A DNA stretch of 64,000 nt from Daphnia carinata. Lineage: Eukaryota > Arthropoda > Branchiopoda > Diplostraca > Daphniidae. The notes beneath the pieces are model-generated. The model was not told the origin of the DNA, did not search any database, and worked only from the letters and a program-made list of their open reading frames with translations. Position 1 is the first letter of the stretch. The number at the start of each line of letters is the position of its first letter. A program made the translations under genes and the position numbers. The stretch is taken from positions 6,368,278 through 6,432,277 of the forward strand of contig NC_081336.1 of the NCBI RefSeq assembly GCF_022539665.2, written 5' to 3'. Of this stretch, positions 46,601 through 60,500 are shown one piece after another.

Positions 46601-49600
46601 GAAAAAAGGATAAAAAAAGGTGTTATGATGATCGTATCTGGTTTAATAGAGAGACTGATTATAATAATAGCAAGCCATACACGCCGTGGTTTCTCTTTGG
46701 ATCCCAATAGATCTATATAATAAAGGCCACGTCAAGGATAAGGAAAGAAGAAACACAAGTAGGTAACAAAAGAAGGCGAAAAAAAAAAAAAACGGGGAGG
46801 AAAAGAAACAAAGGAAATTCGGATCTTCCCTCTCTGCCCTCCCAAATCGTGTTTGTTTTTGTTTGTTTGTTTTATATTTTTAACTTAAAAACAAACAACC
46901 AGCACCGTTTCTAATGGACATACAAACGTCTGTATGTGTGTGTGTGTGTGTGTATCTCTCGTGTGTTTGTGCGTAAATGTCCGTGTTTTAGGTAAATTGA
47001 GTCACGAAAAAAAAAAAAAAAATCGAAGCATTGGAGAGAGCGAGAGAGTGAAGTGAGAACGGGCACAGAAAAAAAAAAATCAGACCACATAGAATAAAGG
47101 TTAGTTTTCAAATAATCAGAAAGTAAAGATAGGACCAAAAAAAAAAAAAAAAAGAGAAAAAATTCATTTGGAACAACACTGCATCAACCCCATCAGTCGT
47201 CGTCATCGACGTTAGTATCGACATACTTGGCAAGCTGAAACGAGCGAGGGGGTTAAAAAAAAAAAAATAGAGATAAAGGTCTCCCAAGAATGACTCACAA
47301 AGGGGATAAACTCACGAAGAGTGTCGAAAAAAGTGAACGCAAATTTAAAGAGGGATACTTAGAATGGATATAGAGCTATCTGAAATCAACTGGTACACAC
47401 GAACTCTACAATTGCGTTTTACGTTTGCGCGGCAAACGATAATTTGAAAAAGCTACCGCGAAAAAGGGAGGGCAAAACAAAACGCAAGGCAAGATATTCG
47501 GGAATGATGGAACGTTTAAAGACATTTTTTTTTTTTTTTTTTTTTGAAATGAAAAATCACTACGAATCTTGGAATTCCGAATCGAGCTGATGGCTCAACG
47601 AAAAAAAAACAAAAGCAAAATGGAATATTTCTGAGAAGAAATAAAGGTGAAGAGAGGATTACGGAATGTTTTTGCGACATAGGACAAGTGAGCCGAGTAA
47701 AGAAAAATGGGGCGGGGTATAAGAAATGGATGTTGATGAGTGTTTTTTCTTGTTTTTTTTTGTAAAGGCCACGGGAATTAAGAGGGGAAAATTCAACAAC
47801 AATGTCAACTCGATAAAGCCCGGCATGCAAAAAAAAATAATAAACGGGTAACCAGACTCGCAAAAAAAAAAAAAAATTATACAAGATCCCATTTTTGATT
47901 ACCACTACGAATTAAGTCTCCAGGTTTTTTTTTTATCTGCCAAATAATTTCCAAACGACACGCAAAAATTAAGGGAAAAAAAATGGGTGCGCAATGTCAA
48001 GAAAAAAAAACAAAAAAAAAAACAAAAAGATGAACCCGTCTATATAAGTCCACGACGAGGAAAACAACGAAAAAAAAAATAGATATATCCAACATGACCC
48101 CAAGAATAATAAACTACTACAAAGCAGGATAGATGGAAGAAGGGAAGGTGAGAGAAGAGGAGGAGCCAGCACCTGGACCACCGGCTGCGCCGCCCAAATG
48201 CGGTGGCCACTGCCTTTTAGCTGCCGCCGCTGCCGCCGCCATGGCAGCTGCTGCCACGGCTTGAGAAGCGTCGGCGTGTTGTTGTTGTTGTTGGAAAGCT
48301 GCTTCCCATGAACGTTTAAATCCGCCACCCAACTGTGTCGAGGCCGGTTGCGCCGGCATACCGGGAAAAAACGAGCCGGCCGCTTTGGCCGCCTGAAGGG
48401 CGTTAGCTAAACCGGCCTGATTGTTGCGCGCAAGTTGATTTTGGCCGTGCTGAAGGCCCAGCAAAAATAGCGGATGATGTGGATGATTCAACGAGGGCGG
48501 GGCGGCCGATCCACTACTAGCACCAGCGCCATTACTAGTGGCGCCAATCTGGCCGAAATTCAAACCCGGAAAATTGGCGGAAAGCATGGGAAACTGTTGC
48601 AAGGCGGCCAACTCTTGTTGTACTGTTAAATTACCCATCCCGAGACCTGCCATCCCGAGGCCGGCCATGCCAAGGCCCAGGTGCGGAAACCCTTGGTGAG
48701 AGTTTTGCATAAAAGGAGCGGACCGAACGCCCCCTTGACCGAGTAGACCCAAGCCAGAAGGCGGTGGCTGCTGTTGTTGGGCATTAACAGCGCCGGACGA
48801 TGACCGGTGCTGGCGATCAACGGAATTTGGGTTAGAATGGCGAGAAGAGAGCGTATAGGTTGGTTGGGTAGGTGGAGGCCGACTTAGTGAAGGATTTGAA
48901 GTGGCAGGTGAGGGGGGAGGAGCCAAGCCCATGAGCCAGAGACCCTCCTGTTGTTTGAGTGCGTGAGCGGCCAACTGAGCCTGGACTTGAATCTGGGCAG
49001 CCTGAGCTTGCGCCTGGACCTGCTCCTGCATCACCTGCGCTTGAGCCTGTGCCTGGGCTTGCGCTTGCAGGAGCTGGGCCTGAGCGTTGCTCAACGGAGA
49101 AGAAGCAGCGGCCGCGGCCGCCACCGCGGCGGCAGCAGCCGCAGCGGGACTGTTGAGCTGGTCCCAGGGCAACATACCGGGAGAGAGCAGAGCCTTTGGA
49201 GTCGCCGGAGTCGATGGTAGGGCCAGGCCGCCAGTCAGCACGACGTGCATATCCTCGCCTGAGCACTGGAACACCTCGATGTAGCGCTGCTTCTTGCCGA
49301 ACACCATGTAGCGGTGGTGACGTTGGTGGGCTGCCTGAAACGAACTCTGCTCAGAGTCCATTTGGATGAAGGCTTCGCCAGATGGTTGACCCTGCAATCG
49401 AGCACCACCCGCGTCACACACAATCACCACAAAAAAAAAAAAAAAAAAAAAAAGAAAGATCCAGCGCACAGCCGCCGAGTCAATGACACAACAAAAAGAG
49501 GGTCAGGTCAAACTGGAGGATTTCATTTCACCACACATTTGAAAAACAAAAACAAACCCCATCTAAATTTTGTTTTTAGTTCATGTAACTAATGTAGAAT

Positions 49601-52600
49601 CAATGTATACCAAACCAACAAAATTAAAATAAAAAGGACTCAAAAAATATATGATGCCATGAAACCATTCAAAAAAAAAAAATAAAACCCAAAAAATAAA
49701 TTTAGAAGAAAAATGGAAGTTTTAGCTCTTACCTGGGCGTTGTACACCATGTGAACTCCCTGGTAGACGATGCTCTTGGCATGTTCGCCGAGGAACTCAA
49801 GAATGTGTTCCACTTGAGCTTCGTACGGTAAACCACGTAGACGGATACAGTCCTTGCGTGTTCCAGACGTAATCATTTGTTGAGGAAGGAGAGGCATCTG
49901 TGGCAATTGCGGAATCAAAGGCGCTTGTGTTTCGTACGTACGCGGATCCATAGACCGATTCAAAACCTAAAACGAGAGAGAAAAATGTACAGTTAGAATT
50001 GTTTTTTTCCTTTTTTTTTTCTTGTTTCAATTGTTCCAAGTATCGAATTGTACCTGTTGAACTTCCGCTGTTGTGGACCGGAAGAGTTCGATGTAGCGAG
50101 AGCCAATAATGTCACGGTGCTTGGCTAGCGCTTTCGAACCTTCTTCTTCGGTAGCAAACATGACGAAAGCATCACCTGTTGCTCTTCCATCGTGTTTTTT
50201 GACAAATAAGACACCAGCATCTCCGTCTAGTACGGTAGAGCCAACATCTTCACCTCCGGATTCGAAAAATTCAACCTAACAAGAGAAACTCGATTTTTGT
50301 TAAAGGAACATTTGTATTTTTATTAAAAAGGAAGTTACTTACGACTTGTTTGGCCGTGCAATCGTAGGGTAATCCACGCATGCGCACGATGACTTGACCA
50401 CTTCTCGATAAAAAGTTTTGTGCTTCATTATTACTACCTTTAAATTGAATAAAAATTCAAAAAAAAAAACAAAAACAAACAAACAAATCGGATTAGGAAG
50501 GTGTAATTGAATATGTGAGTTGTGACGTCATACCTCCTGCGACATCGATAAAGTCATCTCCTGTGGCCTTGTAGACTTCGATGTAGCGCGGACCAATGTG
50601 ATGCTTGTGCCTTTTAAGAGCCATGTCACGATGTTCAGCCGAAACGAACCTGACGAGGGCTTCACCGTTCCGTCTTCCTTGAGCGCTCAAACACAGCGCC
50701 ACTCCGCCCCTGTTGTGTGTAGGTTGAGGATGAATGTAAGGAGTCGGCATCAGAAAATAACTAGCAGCAGGCAGCATAGCTTCTCTTCTCTTTCTTTTCT
50801 TCTTCGACAAATTGAACCAACAACAACAACAACAAAAAATAAATAAAAACTTTCTTCCTTCTATTATTGACAAGGTTAGATGGCGCCAGTCGGCCACACA
50901 CTTGAATCGAAAGAGATCGGCTATCAACCAATTTCCGCTTTGAAGAAAATCGTCTTTTTTTTTTCGTTCACTGGTGATTTAGACACACAAACAAAACAGG
51001 CACGAATGTTACTGCAAACTTTCAGAACTCTCCCCCCCGCCCCCGAAAAATAAAAAATCAAGTGGAAATCCGCATCAAATGGCGAGTGACTTCACGCGGG
51101 ACACGCACACACACACACACACACGGATTCGGGTCACGTCGTGTTACAATAACGAACGTTAACCACACTTTGGTACGCAAAACTGTATATCAGATATGTT
51201 TGCCACTGCACAAAAAACGTACAAAAAAAAGAAAGAAAGAAAGAAAGAAACCGATAGTTCAAAATCACAAGCAACTGCGACCCGGACTGGCAATGCCAAC
51301 GAACAGAATGACATCTAAGATGTCAAGATGCGGACGATGTGCCATCATCGGCAAGAGGGTGGATAAATATCAGATAAACTTTTCTTCTTTTTTTTTTAGT
51401 GCCCGCGAGGATTTCTCTCTCTCTCTCTCTCTCTCTTTCTATCCTTAGATTAGAAATATACACAACGAACTTTGTATCAAAGATGATGGGTCGCGTTCAG
51501 CTTCTCTGTGTTCTAATCAGTCGCATACCCCGCCCCCCAAAAAAAAGGAGCTCAAACTCCCACTTTTGCCCATCATTTTTTTTTTTTTTTTGGGGGGGGG
51601 GGCTGCTGCTGCTGCAACTAACTCAAATGTCCAGCTTCGGAAACCTGCTTCTTCAAGTCATTTTTTTGTGTGTTTTTTTTTAATCTTATCTCTTGTGCAG
51701 GCTTAGAGAAAACCACCCCCCCCCCCCCCAAAAAAAAAAAACTAACATATATACAATGACAACTAAACAAACTGCCCATCGTACAAATAAAGAAAAAACG
51801 AAAGAAATCAAATAATGGGCTGTCCACTATGAGAAAGGAAAAAAAACGAAATTTTCGATGTGGTGTGTGTTGTCGAGCTGCGTGTGTGTGTGCTCGTATC
51901 GTTCTTTCAGTGGCGTATCGTCTTTCAGTAACCCCCAACTTGACCGGAAGCAAAGCCAAGCAAAAATTGTTGGAAAAAGAAGGGCATTTCTTGCACACGT
52001 CAGCTTTCACCCAAACATGGTTGATGAACTTTCTCCCCTTTTGGCAACAACAAAAACAGCCTGCAACTACAACACACGATCTCGTGTTTTGTTTTTCTGT
52101 AAATGGCGTGCACCGTCAGCACGACTGATAAAGAACTTATCGTCTAAAAACGTAACTCAATATTTCAAAAGGGAAAAATGAAGAGATGAATTACCTAGCA
52201 ACGTTGAGACCGCGGAAGAATCGTGCGATATCCTGATCCGATGACTGCCAAGGTAGACCACGTGCTCGTACTACTGTGTTGCTGTCCACCTCTTCATCTT
52301 TCGAACTGAAAGAAAGAGTGGACTATTAGTTGAAATCACCAAAATAATGAACGATATCAATGCGAGCTCGAGTGATATTTAAATCCCGTCGAGAAGTCTC
52401 GAATGTGAGTGACAGTTTTAGAGCTTTTCCACACAGTCGACATGACGCCGATAGCAAACAACCCACAAAAAAAAAAAGGCCAAACGCAATGAAGAGCATA
52501 CAGAGCACTGTTATCAGCTTATCAGCCAGCCAAAGGCTAAACCAACATGAAACACAAAACAACTCGTTGTTCGACAACTATTGATTCGAAATAATGAGAA

Positions 52601-54530
52601 TGCACACACAAAAAAAAAAAAAAAAAATTGAAACACTCACCAAATGCCTGGTTCCAATCGCAAGTGGATCGTTTCTGGATTGTCGAACTTGTGACCTGTT
52701 GGCGAGTCCAAATGCGAACGATAAAATGGCGGCCACAGATTTTTAGAGAAAAATGGCAATTAAATCACGAACAAAAAGATGAGGTGTGTTGTACTAGCAC
52801 GAGCAACACACAATATGAGATTGTGTACCTTCTTTTAGGAGTCGTTGCAGAATGCGGCCCATATCTTGCGCCTCTCTCCTCGTGGCATTCTGCTGAACTA
52901 CACTAGCTGGTTCTTCCGGCTCCAAATTCAGATCTAAAACAAATATTATATAAATAAGTTTGTTTTTTTTTTCAATCAAACAAAAGGCCACATCACAAAC
53001 ACCCGTTTTTTTTTTGTTTGCCTACAAAACCCATACGTTTAAGAAAAAAACTCGGTTTTGAAACACAAATCCTGAAGAAAAAGGGCAATTTTCATCCACG
53101 GGTTTGATAAGAACGTCTCAAGTAACCCGCGTCCAGACACCAATTCCAAAAAGAGAGCAACCGGCCAGCAGTTTTTTTTTTTTGTTTTGTTTTTCCCTTT
53201 GCTTTTTTACGAATGGGGGAGGAGAGGGGGGGAGGGAGAGCAAAGTGAAGAGCCATAATTCGCATCCAGCTGTATACCACTTGTTGCCAGCCCCTTCCTT
53301 TCGTCTCCATTTTCTCAAAGGCATGTTGGTGATGAGAGAATGGCAGACGTGCTCGCGTTCACACAATCTTATTCAATTCATTTTTAAGTAACATCACAAA
53401 TCACTCGGTTGCAGTGAAAAATTGCGTGTTACAAGACACAAGAAAGAATCAGAAAAATGGGGAGTTGGGGAACGTATCATTTTTCTCTCTCTCTCTCTCT
53501 CTCTTCCTCTCCCTCTTTTCCCTCGCCTGAATCAAGGCCGTCCCCCTACACGAGTGACTGAAGTGACCGGCTTTGAATTACACCCGCGTTTGGCGCCATC
53601 TGTGGTTGTGGCGTCGATAGACGAGGTTAAACGAAACAAAACAAAAATGATTACAAATAGAAAAAACCATGCATGAGAAAAATGAACAAGTCTTTTAACC
53701 CCAACCATTAATTTTATCGAAATATTTGTGTTTGGCTTCTTTTCAATCAAGATAACATGTTCTTCGCGTTTCGAATTCGTATTCAAAGCGGATGCAGAAA
53801 AGCTGAGATCATCAATTCACGTTTTTATCTAGGAATACAAATCTTTTTTGTTATAAAATTTTTTTTCTTTTCCCAATGGTGAAGAGTTTGTCTTGAATAG
53901 AAGAGCTTTTCGAAAAACTAAATGGGGATAATTTTCATTAGGCTTTCCCATTAGAAATATGTCAACGCCATCTAGTCGCAGTGACAAGAACTAAAACGGG
54001 GGAGTCCCATTTTTTTTAATGACCGAAATGAAAATACTTTAAAAGTGTGACTCGACAAAACCGGGAGCAGAAAAAAAAGATACGTAAGAGGGTGCGACAC
54101 GGATTGAATAACAAAATCGAAGCTTTTTTCTTGCACAAGCGAAGAAACGTGGTCGACTCATTAAAAAAGGGAATGAAAGGGGGAAAAAGGCCCGCTCGTT
54201 ACCGGACATACCGAACTCTTGTCCTAAAAAGTTAATAGCTGTCTTTTTTGGGAGTGGACTTTTTCCGTTTATCGACAACTAACTGTCTCTGACATTTCTT
54301 TTTTTTTTTTCTAGCATTAAAAATACAGGAAATGTTTGTATTTTTACCTCGCGGAAAACGGTAGCATTTCCGCGGTCATAGCAAACAAAACAAACCTGAA
54401 AAGATAAACAAGAGAGGGGCTCCAAACAAAAAAAAAGAATTGAAATTCCATGCGGGACTGATGGCACGACATAAGGGTATCTGTTCTGAATAACCGGCAT
54501 TGCTAACAACCCTCTTCATGATTTCTATTC

Positions 54531-54561
<31 letters not shown>

Positions 54562-57500
54562 ATTTGTCCTTACAATCGTACCCGTTAACCGAAGGTTGGA
54601 AATACGGGACCGATCAATGGCTCTATTGGAGGAAACCCTTGTACATTTGTACACAGCACATTAAACGCCAGTTGCGTCAGAGACTGAGAAACTTTTAACA
54701 CCACCATCAAAAAAGAACGAAGGAAAGAAACAAAAAAAACATGACACTGCCACAAGAATTTAAACGAGCGGGTACTTAATTTTTGAAAAATTTCTTCACG
54801 ATATTTCGGCGGGAGAAACGAGAATATTTACAGAAAAATTAATATATATACAAAAAATATTTCCATGAAAACGTAATGGAACGCAGAAAATGTCGATGTT
54901 CGTTAAAACAAAAAAATGGGTTAGAGTCTGATTCTCGCATTTTTATCTCCGAGCTAAAAGTAAGACAACCTTCGGTGTAGTTAGAAAACCGCATCTACCC
55001 TCATTTCGAATCCCATTATGATCGATTCTTTTTTTCGTGTGCAAGAGACTCGGCAAAGCGTTCAACCACAACATGTTGGTTCCAGCAAGTACCTGCAGGT
55101 TTCCCACCATTTTTTTTTATTATTTTAACTTCCATCTTGCCTTTCGCGACATCAAATGAAGGCTAACACAATAGAAAATACGTTGACCTTTTTCTTTTAT
55201 ATCAAATTGCTTCGTCATTGCCAACGATGCGCTTAAGTCTTTTTTATCACGGTGTTTCCCCTTCAATCACGAAAGAAAAAGAAAAAAAAAGGCGCAAGAC
55301 CAGTAAACAAAAAAAAGAAATAATATTTTCGTGAAGAAGATGGGCTTTTTAGAAGCCCTTGAGAAGGAAATGGAAATTTTTTATGATGATTCCAACGGAA
55401 AAAGGCCGGGAGGTAGAGAAAATATACAAGAAAACAAGTTTCTCGTGTGTGTGTGTGTATGATGAATATCACGAGGACTAGATGTTGGGTAAAAAAAAAA
55501 AAAAAAAATGCAACGAAGCATGTCTCCCAGCCAAAGGAAAAAGAAGAAGGTGAGAAGCTTCCCTGGAATGGGAACTTTGCCGGCAGCGTAGGGAAAAACC
55601 CAAGCAAAAAAAAAAAAAAGGAAATTATTTATAAAGGTATATATTTTTAAAAAAATATATATATATATCCCTTCAGGGTGGATGGCCATATTCGACTGTT
55701 CCAGAAGACAATTTATCCACCAACAACAATGTTTCTGCCATTCTATTTACGAACAAGGTCGTCCGGTGCCAATCTTAGCTATGAAAATGGCATCGACAGC
55801 GAACGATTGCCGAAAGTAATACATCAACAATTGGCTCGTTTTAAATCACGTTTAAAAAAAAAGAAGCCTCTTCTTCCTTTCATTTAATAGCTTCAAAAAA
55901 AAAAAAAAAAAAAAAAGGAAATAAAAGCTGACTAGTCGATTTAACTGTCGAGATATAGAGGATGACTAAGAAAAATGGAACACAAAAGATACCCAACAAA
56001 CTCAAACGGAATCAAAAGAAGAAAAGTCTTGTTTTTCTTTTCCAAAGCAGGTGAGTTGAATAAGCTTGAAAAAGAGAAGGGAGAGCCGTGGGGTAAGCGA
56101 ATAAGGTCCTTGGAAAAGTTTGTTCTTTTTTTTTTCTACCTTTCCTTTTATCCTGTCTTTCTCTTTTACCGAGAAGAAGGAAAGAAACCGTTGGAACGCC
56201 AACTAAGGAGAAGGAATACCTGGAAAATAAAAAGGTGGGGGGGGGGGGGGGAGACAACAATTGTCCACCGTCTTTTTAATTTTTTTTTTCTCTTCTAATT
56301 GGCTTGTAAAAAGAAGGAAAAAACGCAATTTAAAGAGCTAAACGTGGTTGAGCGACAATTTATTTCGGGATATTTTATGAGCGAACGGCTTCTGACAGAA
56401 CCACTGAGCCATTGGTGCAATCAATGGATTGCTTCCGTCACGCGCCAATGTTTTTCTCTTCACGTTGAGTTGATAGATTTCTCGGGAATTTCCACTGGAG
56501 AAATATATAATATATAAACATCGTTCGGCACAAATAAAAATGAGCTATCTATCGCCATCAAAGTAGAATCACGTAGCCAAGGTCAGATATCGTGTTTTTG
56601 TTTTCTTCCCAAATAAAGGTGATTTGAACAATCACCAAATTCTTATGGTAACCCGTTCGGGAATTTTACACACACACAAAAAAAAAGGGAACGATGAACC
56701 CCCTAAAAAAGAAATGCCAAACCGGATTGTTAAAAAAGAAGGGAGTGTAGATCTAGGCGTTGCCCGGATCTACAGCAATAGTTAACCCCCCACTCACACA
56801 CACACACACACGCACTCCAAAGTACGAAAGAAAACACGTTCCTCTTTTTCTTTCTTTTAATAAATGAATAATCGTTGATAATTATCATCGACGAGCTTTT
56901 ACGTTTCTCAATTCGAGGATGTGGTTTCGTAATTGTGAAATGCCATTAGAAAGTTAATATCGGTTTTATTCATCAATTCGTTTTTCTTCCAACCCTCCGT
57001 TTTCTCTCCCTTCGATACAATTCGCTTTTGCTTGCGCAAAAACGTCGTGCATCGAGGTTACCTTGCATAGATCGCCTTCGGCCATGAGGCCACACCCTTA
57101 ACACCCGACCGCAGCGTGCGTCCTCCATCACCCCCTCCCCCCCCCCCCCATTCTTTATTATTTTCTTTCTCTCTGTCCCACCTTCATCCGGTGACTTTCG
57201 AAAACTGAAAGAATGAAAGAAAAAAAAAAAAGACATTTTCCCATCCCCTTGTAGACTATGTCTTCGTGACTCTTTGAAAAAAAAATTTTTTACAAATGTT
57301 TTAATTTTCACCTTGAACTTGGAAGAAAAAAAAGGGCCTGCGATTTTCTATAATCGCAGGCGGGAGAGAAAAAAGAAAATCAGTTTGAAATAAAAAAAAA
57401 TAAAAATAAACTTACAGTTTATCATGTCTTGAATGGAGTTGATTTCAGGCGCGTTCGGAAAGGCTTTTCGGAACTCTTTGCGCAAGTCGTAAAAATGGCC

Positions 57501-60500
57501 AAAAATGGCCGGTGGATCGGCGATGCCTTTCGAGCACGTCTCGGGCAATAAACATTGGCGCAAAGGGAGTTGGCCGTCCGTCACGATCACGACGTTGGCC
57601 GCATGGCTGGCCGGTTTCTGGTCCACTTCGGTCGACACTTTCTGCAGAAAACTGTCCACCTGAAAAAAAGAAAGAAAGAACGAAAGTCATGAAAAAGAGT
57701 CTATGCGTTCAATGAACCTGCTTTGCACGATTGAACACAACTACCCCATTCGTGTTTATATACATTTAAAAAAAAAATAGTTGGTACGCAAAAAAAAAAA
57801 AAAAAAAAAAAAAGTAAAACAGACAGGCCTCGTTTCCAAAACGCCACGTGCACGCTTAGAGACATCTTTCAAACCTTGGAGCTCTCTCGGTCCCGAATTA
57901 CAAGCAAGAAAAACTTTCACTTTTATTAGATTGCCCAGTGGGTTTTTCTTTTCTTCATCGGCATGACGGTCGATGGCCTCCCTATTTTTTTTTATGTTTT
58001 TCTCCCCCTTTTTTTTTTTTTTTTTTTTTTTTTAAATAGTATGTCCTTCATGTTAGGCTATGAAAATCTGACTACTGTCTCATCGGCCTTCTTCATGATC
58101 TTTCTGGCAGTCTATCCATCAGCGGTCGACGTGTTTCCCCTCTAAGGGCTGAACTCAATATCGGAAACTTCAAAAATAAAAAAGAACATCTCATTATCGC
58201 ATGGCGTATACCAATCATTTTTTTCTCAAAAAAAAAAAAAAGTTAAACCTCCGAGATAACAATAAAAAAATCATATGCATTTGGACGGGCACGTTTTCTC
58301 CGTCATGAATCGAGAAAGTCGGCCAGTCTTTTGAGACGTAACACGTGCAGCATATCCCTCCTATTCAAAATAAATGATAGGTGTGTTCCAAAATACTTGG
58401 AAACATAATAAACAGTGAAAAATGAAAAAGAAAAAATTGGTTTAGAAAAGAATTAGGGACCTATCAGTCATGTGCGCCATTTCACCCAAATGTTTTGAAA
58501 ACCTCATTACCATTTCACGATCGCATTTCCCCTTCTTTTCATTGAACGGTAATTGAACAGGACTAGTTCTTTTTTTTTTAAGGAAAGGGGGATCGTGTAC
58601 AAACCGAAAATAAAAGTAAGGGAGGAGGGGGGACAACAAATTTTCGACGTATGTGGCCGTAGCATTAAAAAAATTACAACCGCGCCAGGAAGTGGTCACA
58701 ATAGATTTCCTTGTGCCATCGGCGTGTCAACCATTCACGTTTCTTTTTGGAGGAAGGGAAAAAAAAAAAACCAGCCATTCATATATTTAAAAAAAAAATC
58801 GATATAAATATTGTTTTGTGTTGTTGATTCAACTAAATTGAACGATCGAGATATTCAGATGTGAAAACGATACCAGAATGTTGGTGTGATGCATCTGGTG
58901 CCAACAGATTCACGCAACAGGCCGACTATCACACACCTGTTCACATACGTCCACACGAGCAAAAGGGGGGAGAAGGATAAAGAGTTTGGTAAACATTAAT
59001 TCAATAGTTCACCTGCTGCACAGCCAACTGTATTTACCTCTTCTCTCCCTTTCTATGCTTTTGAAGTTGAAACAGATCCTAACAAAAAAAAAATGAGTCC
59101 AACTTTTATGTTCACCCCTTTTGACGTCAACGCCATGTTTCCATTAGCGAGGGTTTTTTTTATATATTTTAGGTTAGCAGAGATCGTAAAAAAAAAATAT
59201 GAAAATAACAATTCGCCATCATAATGCTTCAGGGTTTTCATTTTGTACTTCCCCCTCCCGTGCAATTGTTCTTTTTTCGCTATTATAAATTTTTCCTTGT
59301 GCACAATTTTTTTTTTTTTTTAAACCATCTGGCGTGTCTGACTAAATCGTTACAAAGAGAAAGAAAAAAAAAAAAAAAAAGCTCCCGTGGCTAACCAATC
59401 TAACATTTACGCCGGGACGTGTACAGTGAGAATGACTTTTTGCCTCTTCATATTCTCCCTTTTTTTTTTTTTGCCTTTCCCCTTTGCACGCATCAGAAAA
59501 GGTCGAGCACAACGGATACATGATGTTTCGGTGGCGGCGTGAATCGGTAAGTTTCGGTGTGTTTTGCTTCGTGTATTATTGGGTACGTATGTGTTTAGCT
59601 ACCAAAAACTGAATAAAAACCTTGAAGCTGAATTTTTTTTCTTTCTTTCTAATCTTTTTCTAATGATAATTTTAAAAGAAAAAGACTCGAAGCGAAATGC
59701 CAAGTGAGATGGAAGAAGAATGACGGGATGACGGTTGCCTCGAGGTTCGTAAGAGAAGAAAGAATTAAAATGCATCATGATTATAATTTTTTTTTTTTTT
59801 TTGAAAATACGAGGCTGCTCAAAACAGTTCTTCTCTTTCGAAAGTACTAAAATCATCAACTACTGGAACACAATTTACGGTTTGCGTTCACGACAGGGGG
59901 GTTTGACGCACGATTCTCTTATAACTCGATGAATTTCTAATTCAATCATTTCTTTAACTTGCAGCGTGAAACGAGTTGAACGTCGATCGTTTTACATTCG
60001 CTATCGGTTTACCCTTTTTCTCGTACTCAGTTAAAAGAGGTGAGTAATTTAACTGTCGACCGACTAGACCAAGAAAAAAGACGATGTGCATCCATTACAA
60101 ATACGATACGCTCGTCTTTCCTGTTTTCGTTTTTTAAAATAAATGTTGGCGGCCTGGAACGATGCCGACTTCCATAAAACCTTGTTTTTCTTTAAAGAAA
60201 TTTTTCGTGTGTTGTGTCTTCCAAAGCGGTACGTATCGACACCGTCAAACCGGGGAGAGTTTTCGGACAGCGCATGCGTCAAAGTCACCCAACAGGTTTT
60301 CGTTTTTGGATAGGGGATGGTTCAAAAATAAAATTCCAGCCTTTTTCTTTTTTGTGTGTGTGTGTGTTTTGGGTTGTTGTGCTGCTTACCTGAGACAGAA
60401 CTTGTTCCAGTGAGTTGCCTTTCGTACGGATGAGTTCCTCAGAGAGACCCATTTCTTCTCTGGCTTGTTCAGAAAGGACATTCTCGTTGATATCAGCCGA

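Noticed and set aside
48951-49284. Plus-strand open frames with QPELAPG or AAAAATAAA runs
   Set aside because: They are antisense to the Ala/Gln-rich fusilli exon, whose family match and splice phases fix the minus strand.
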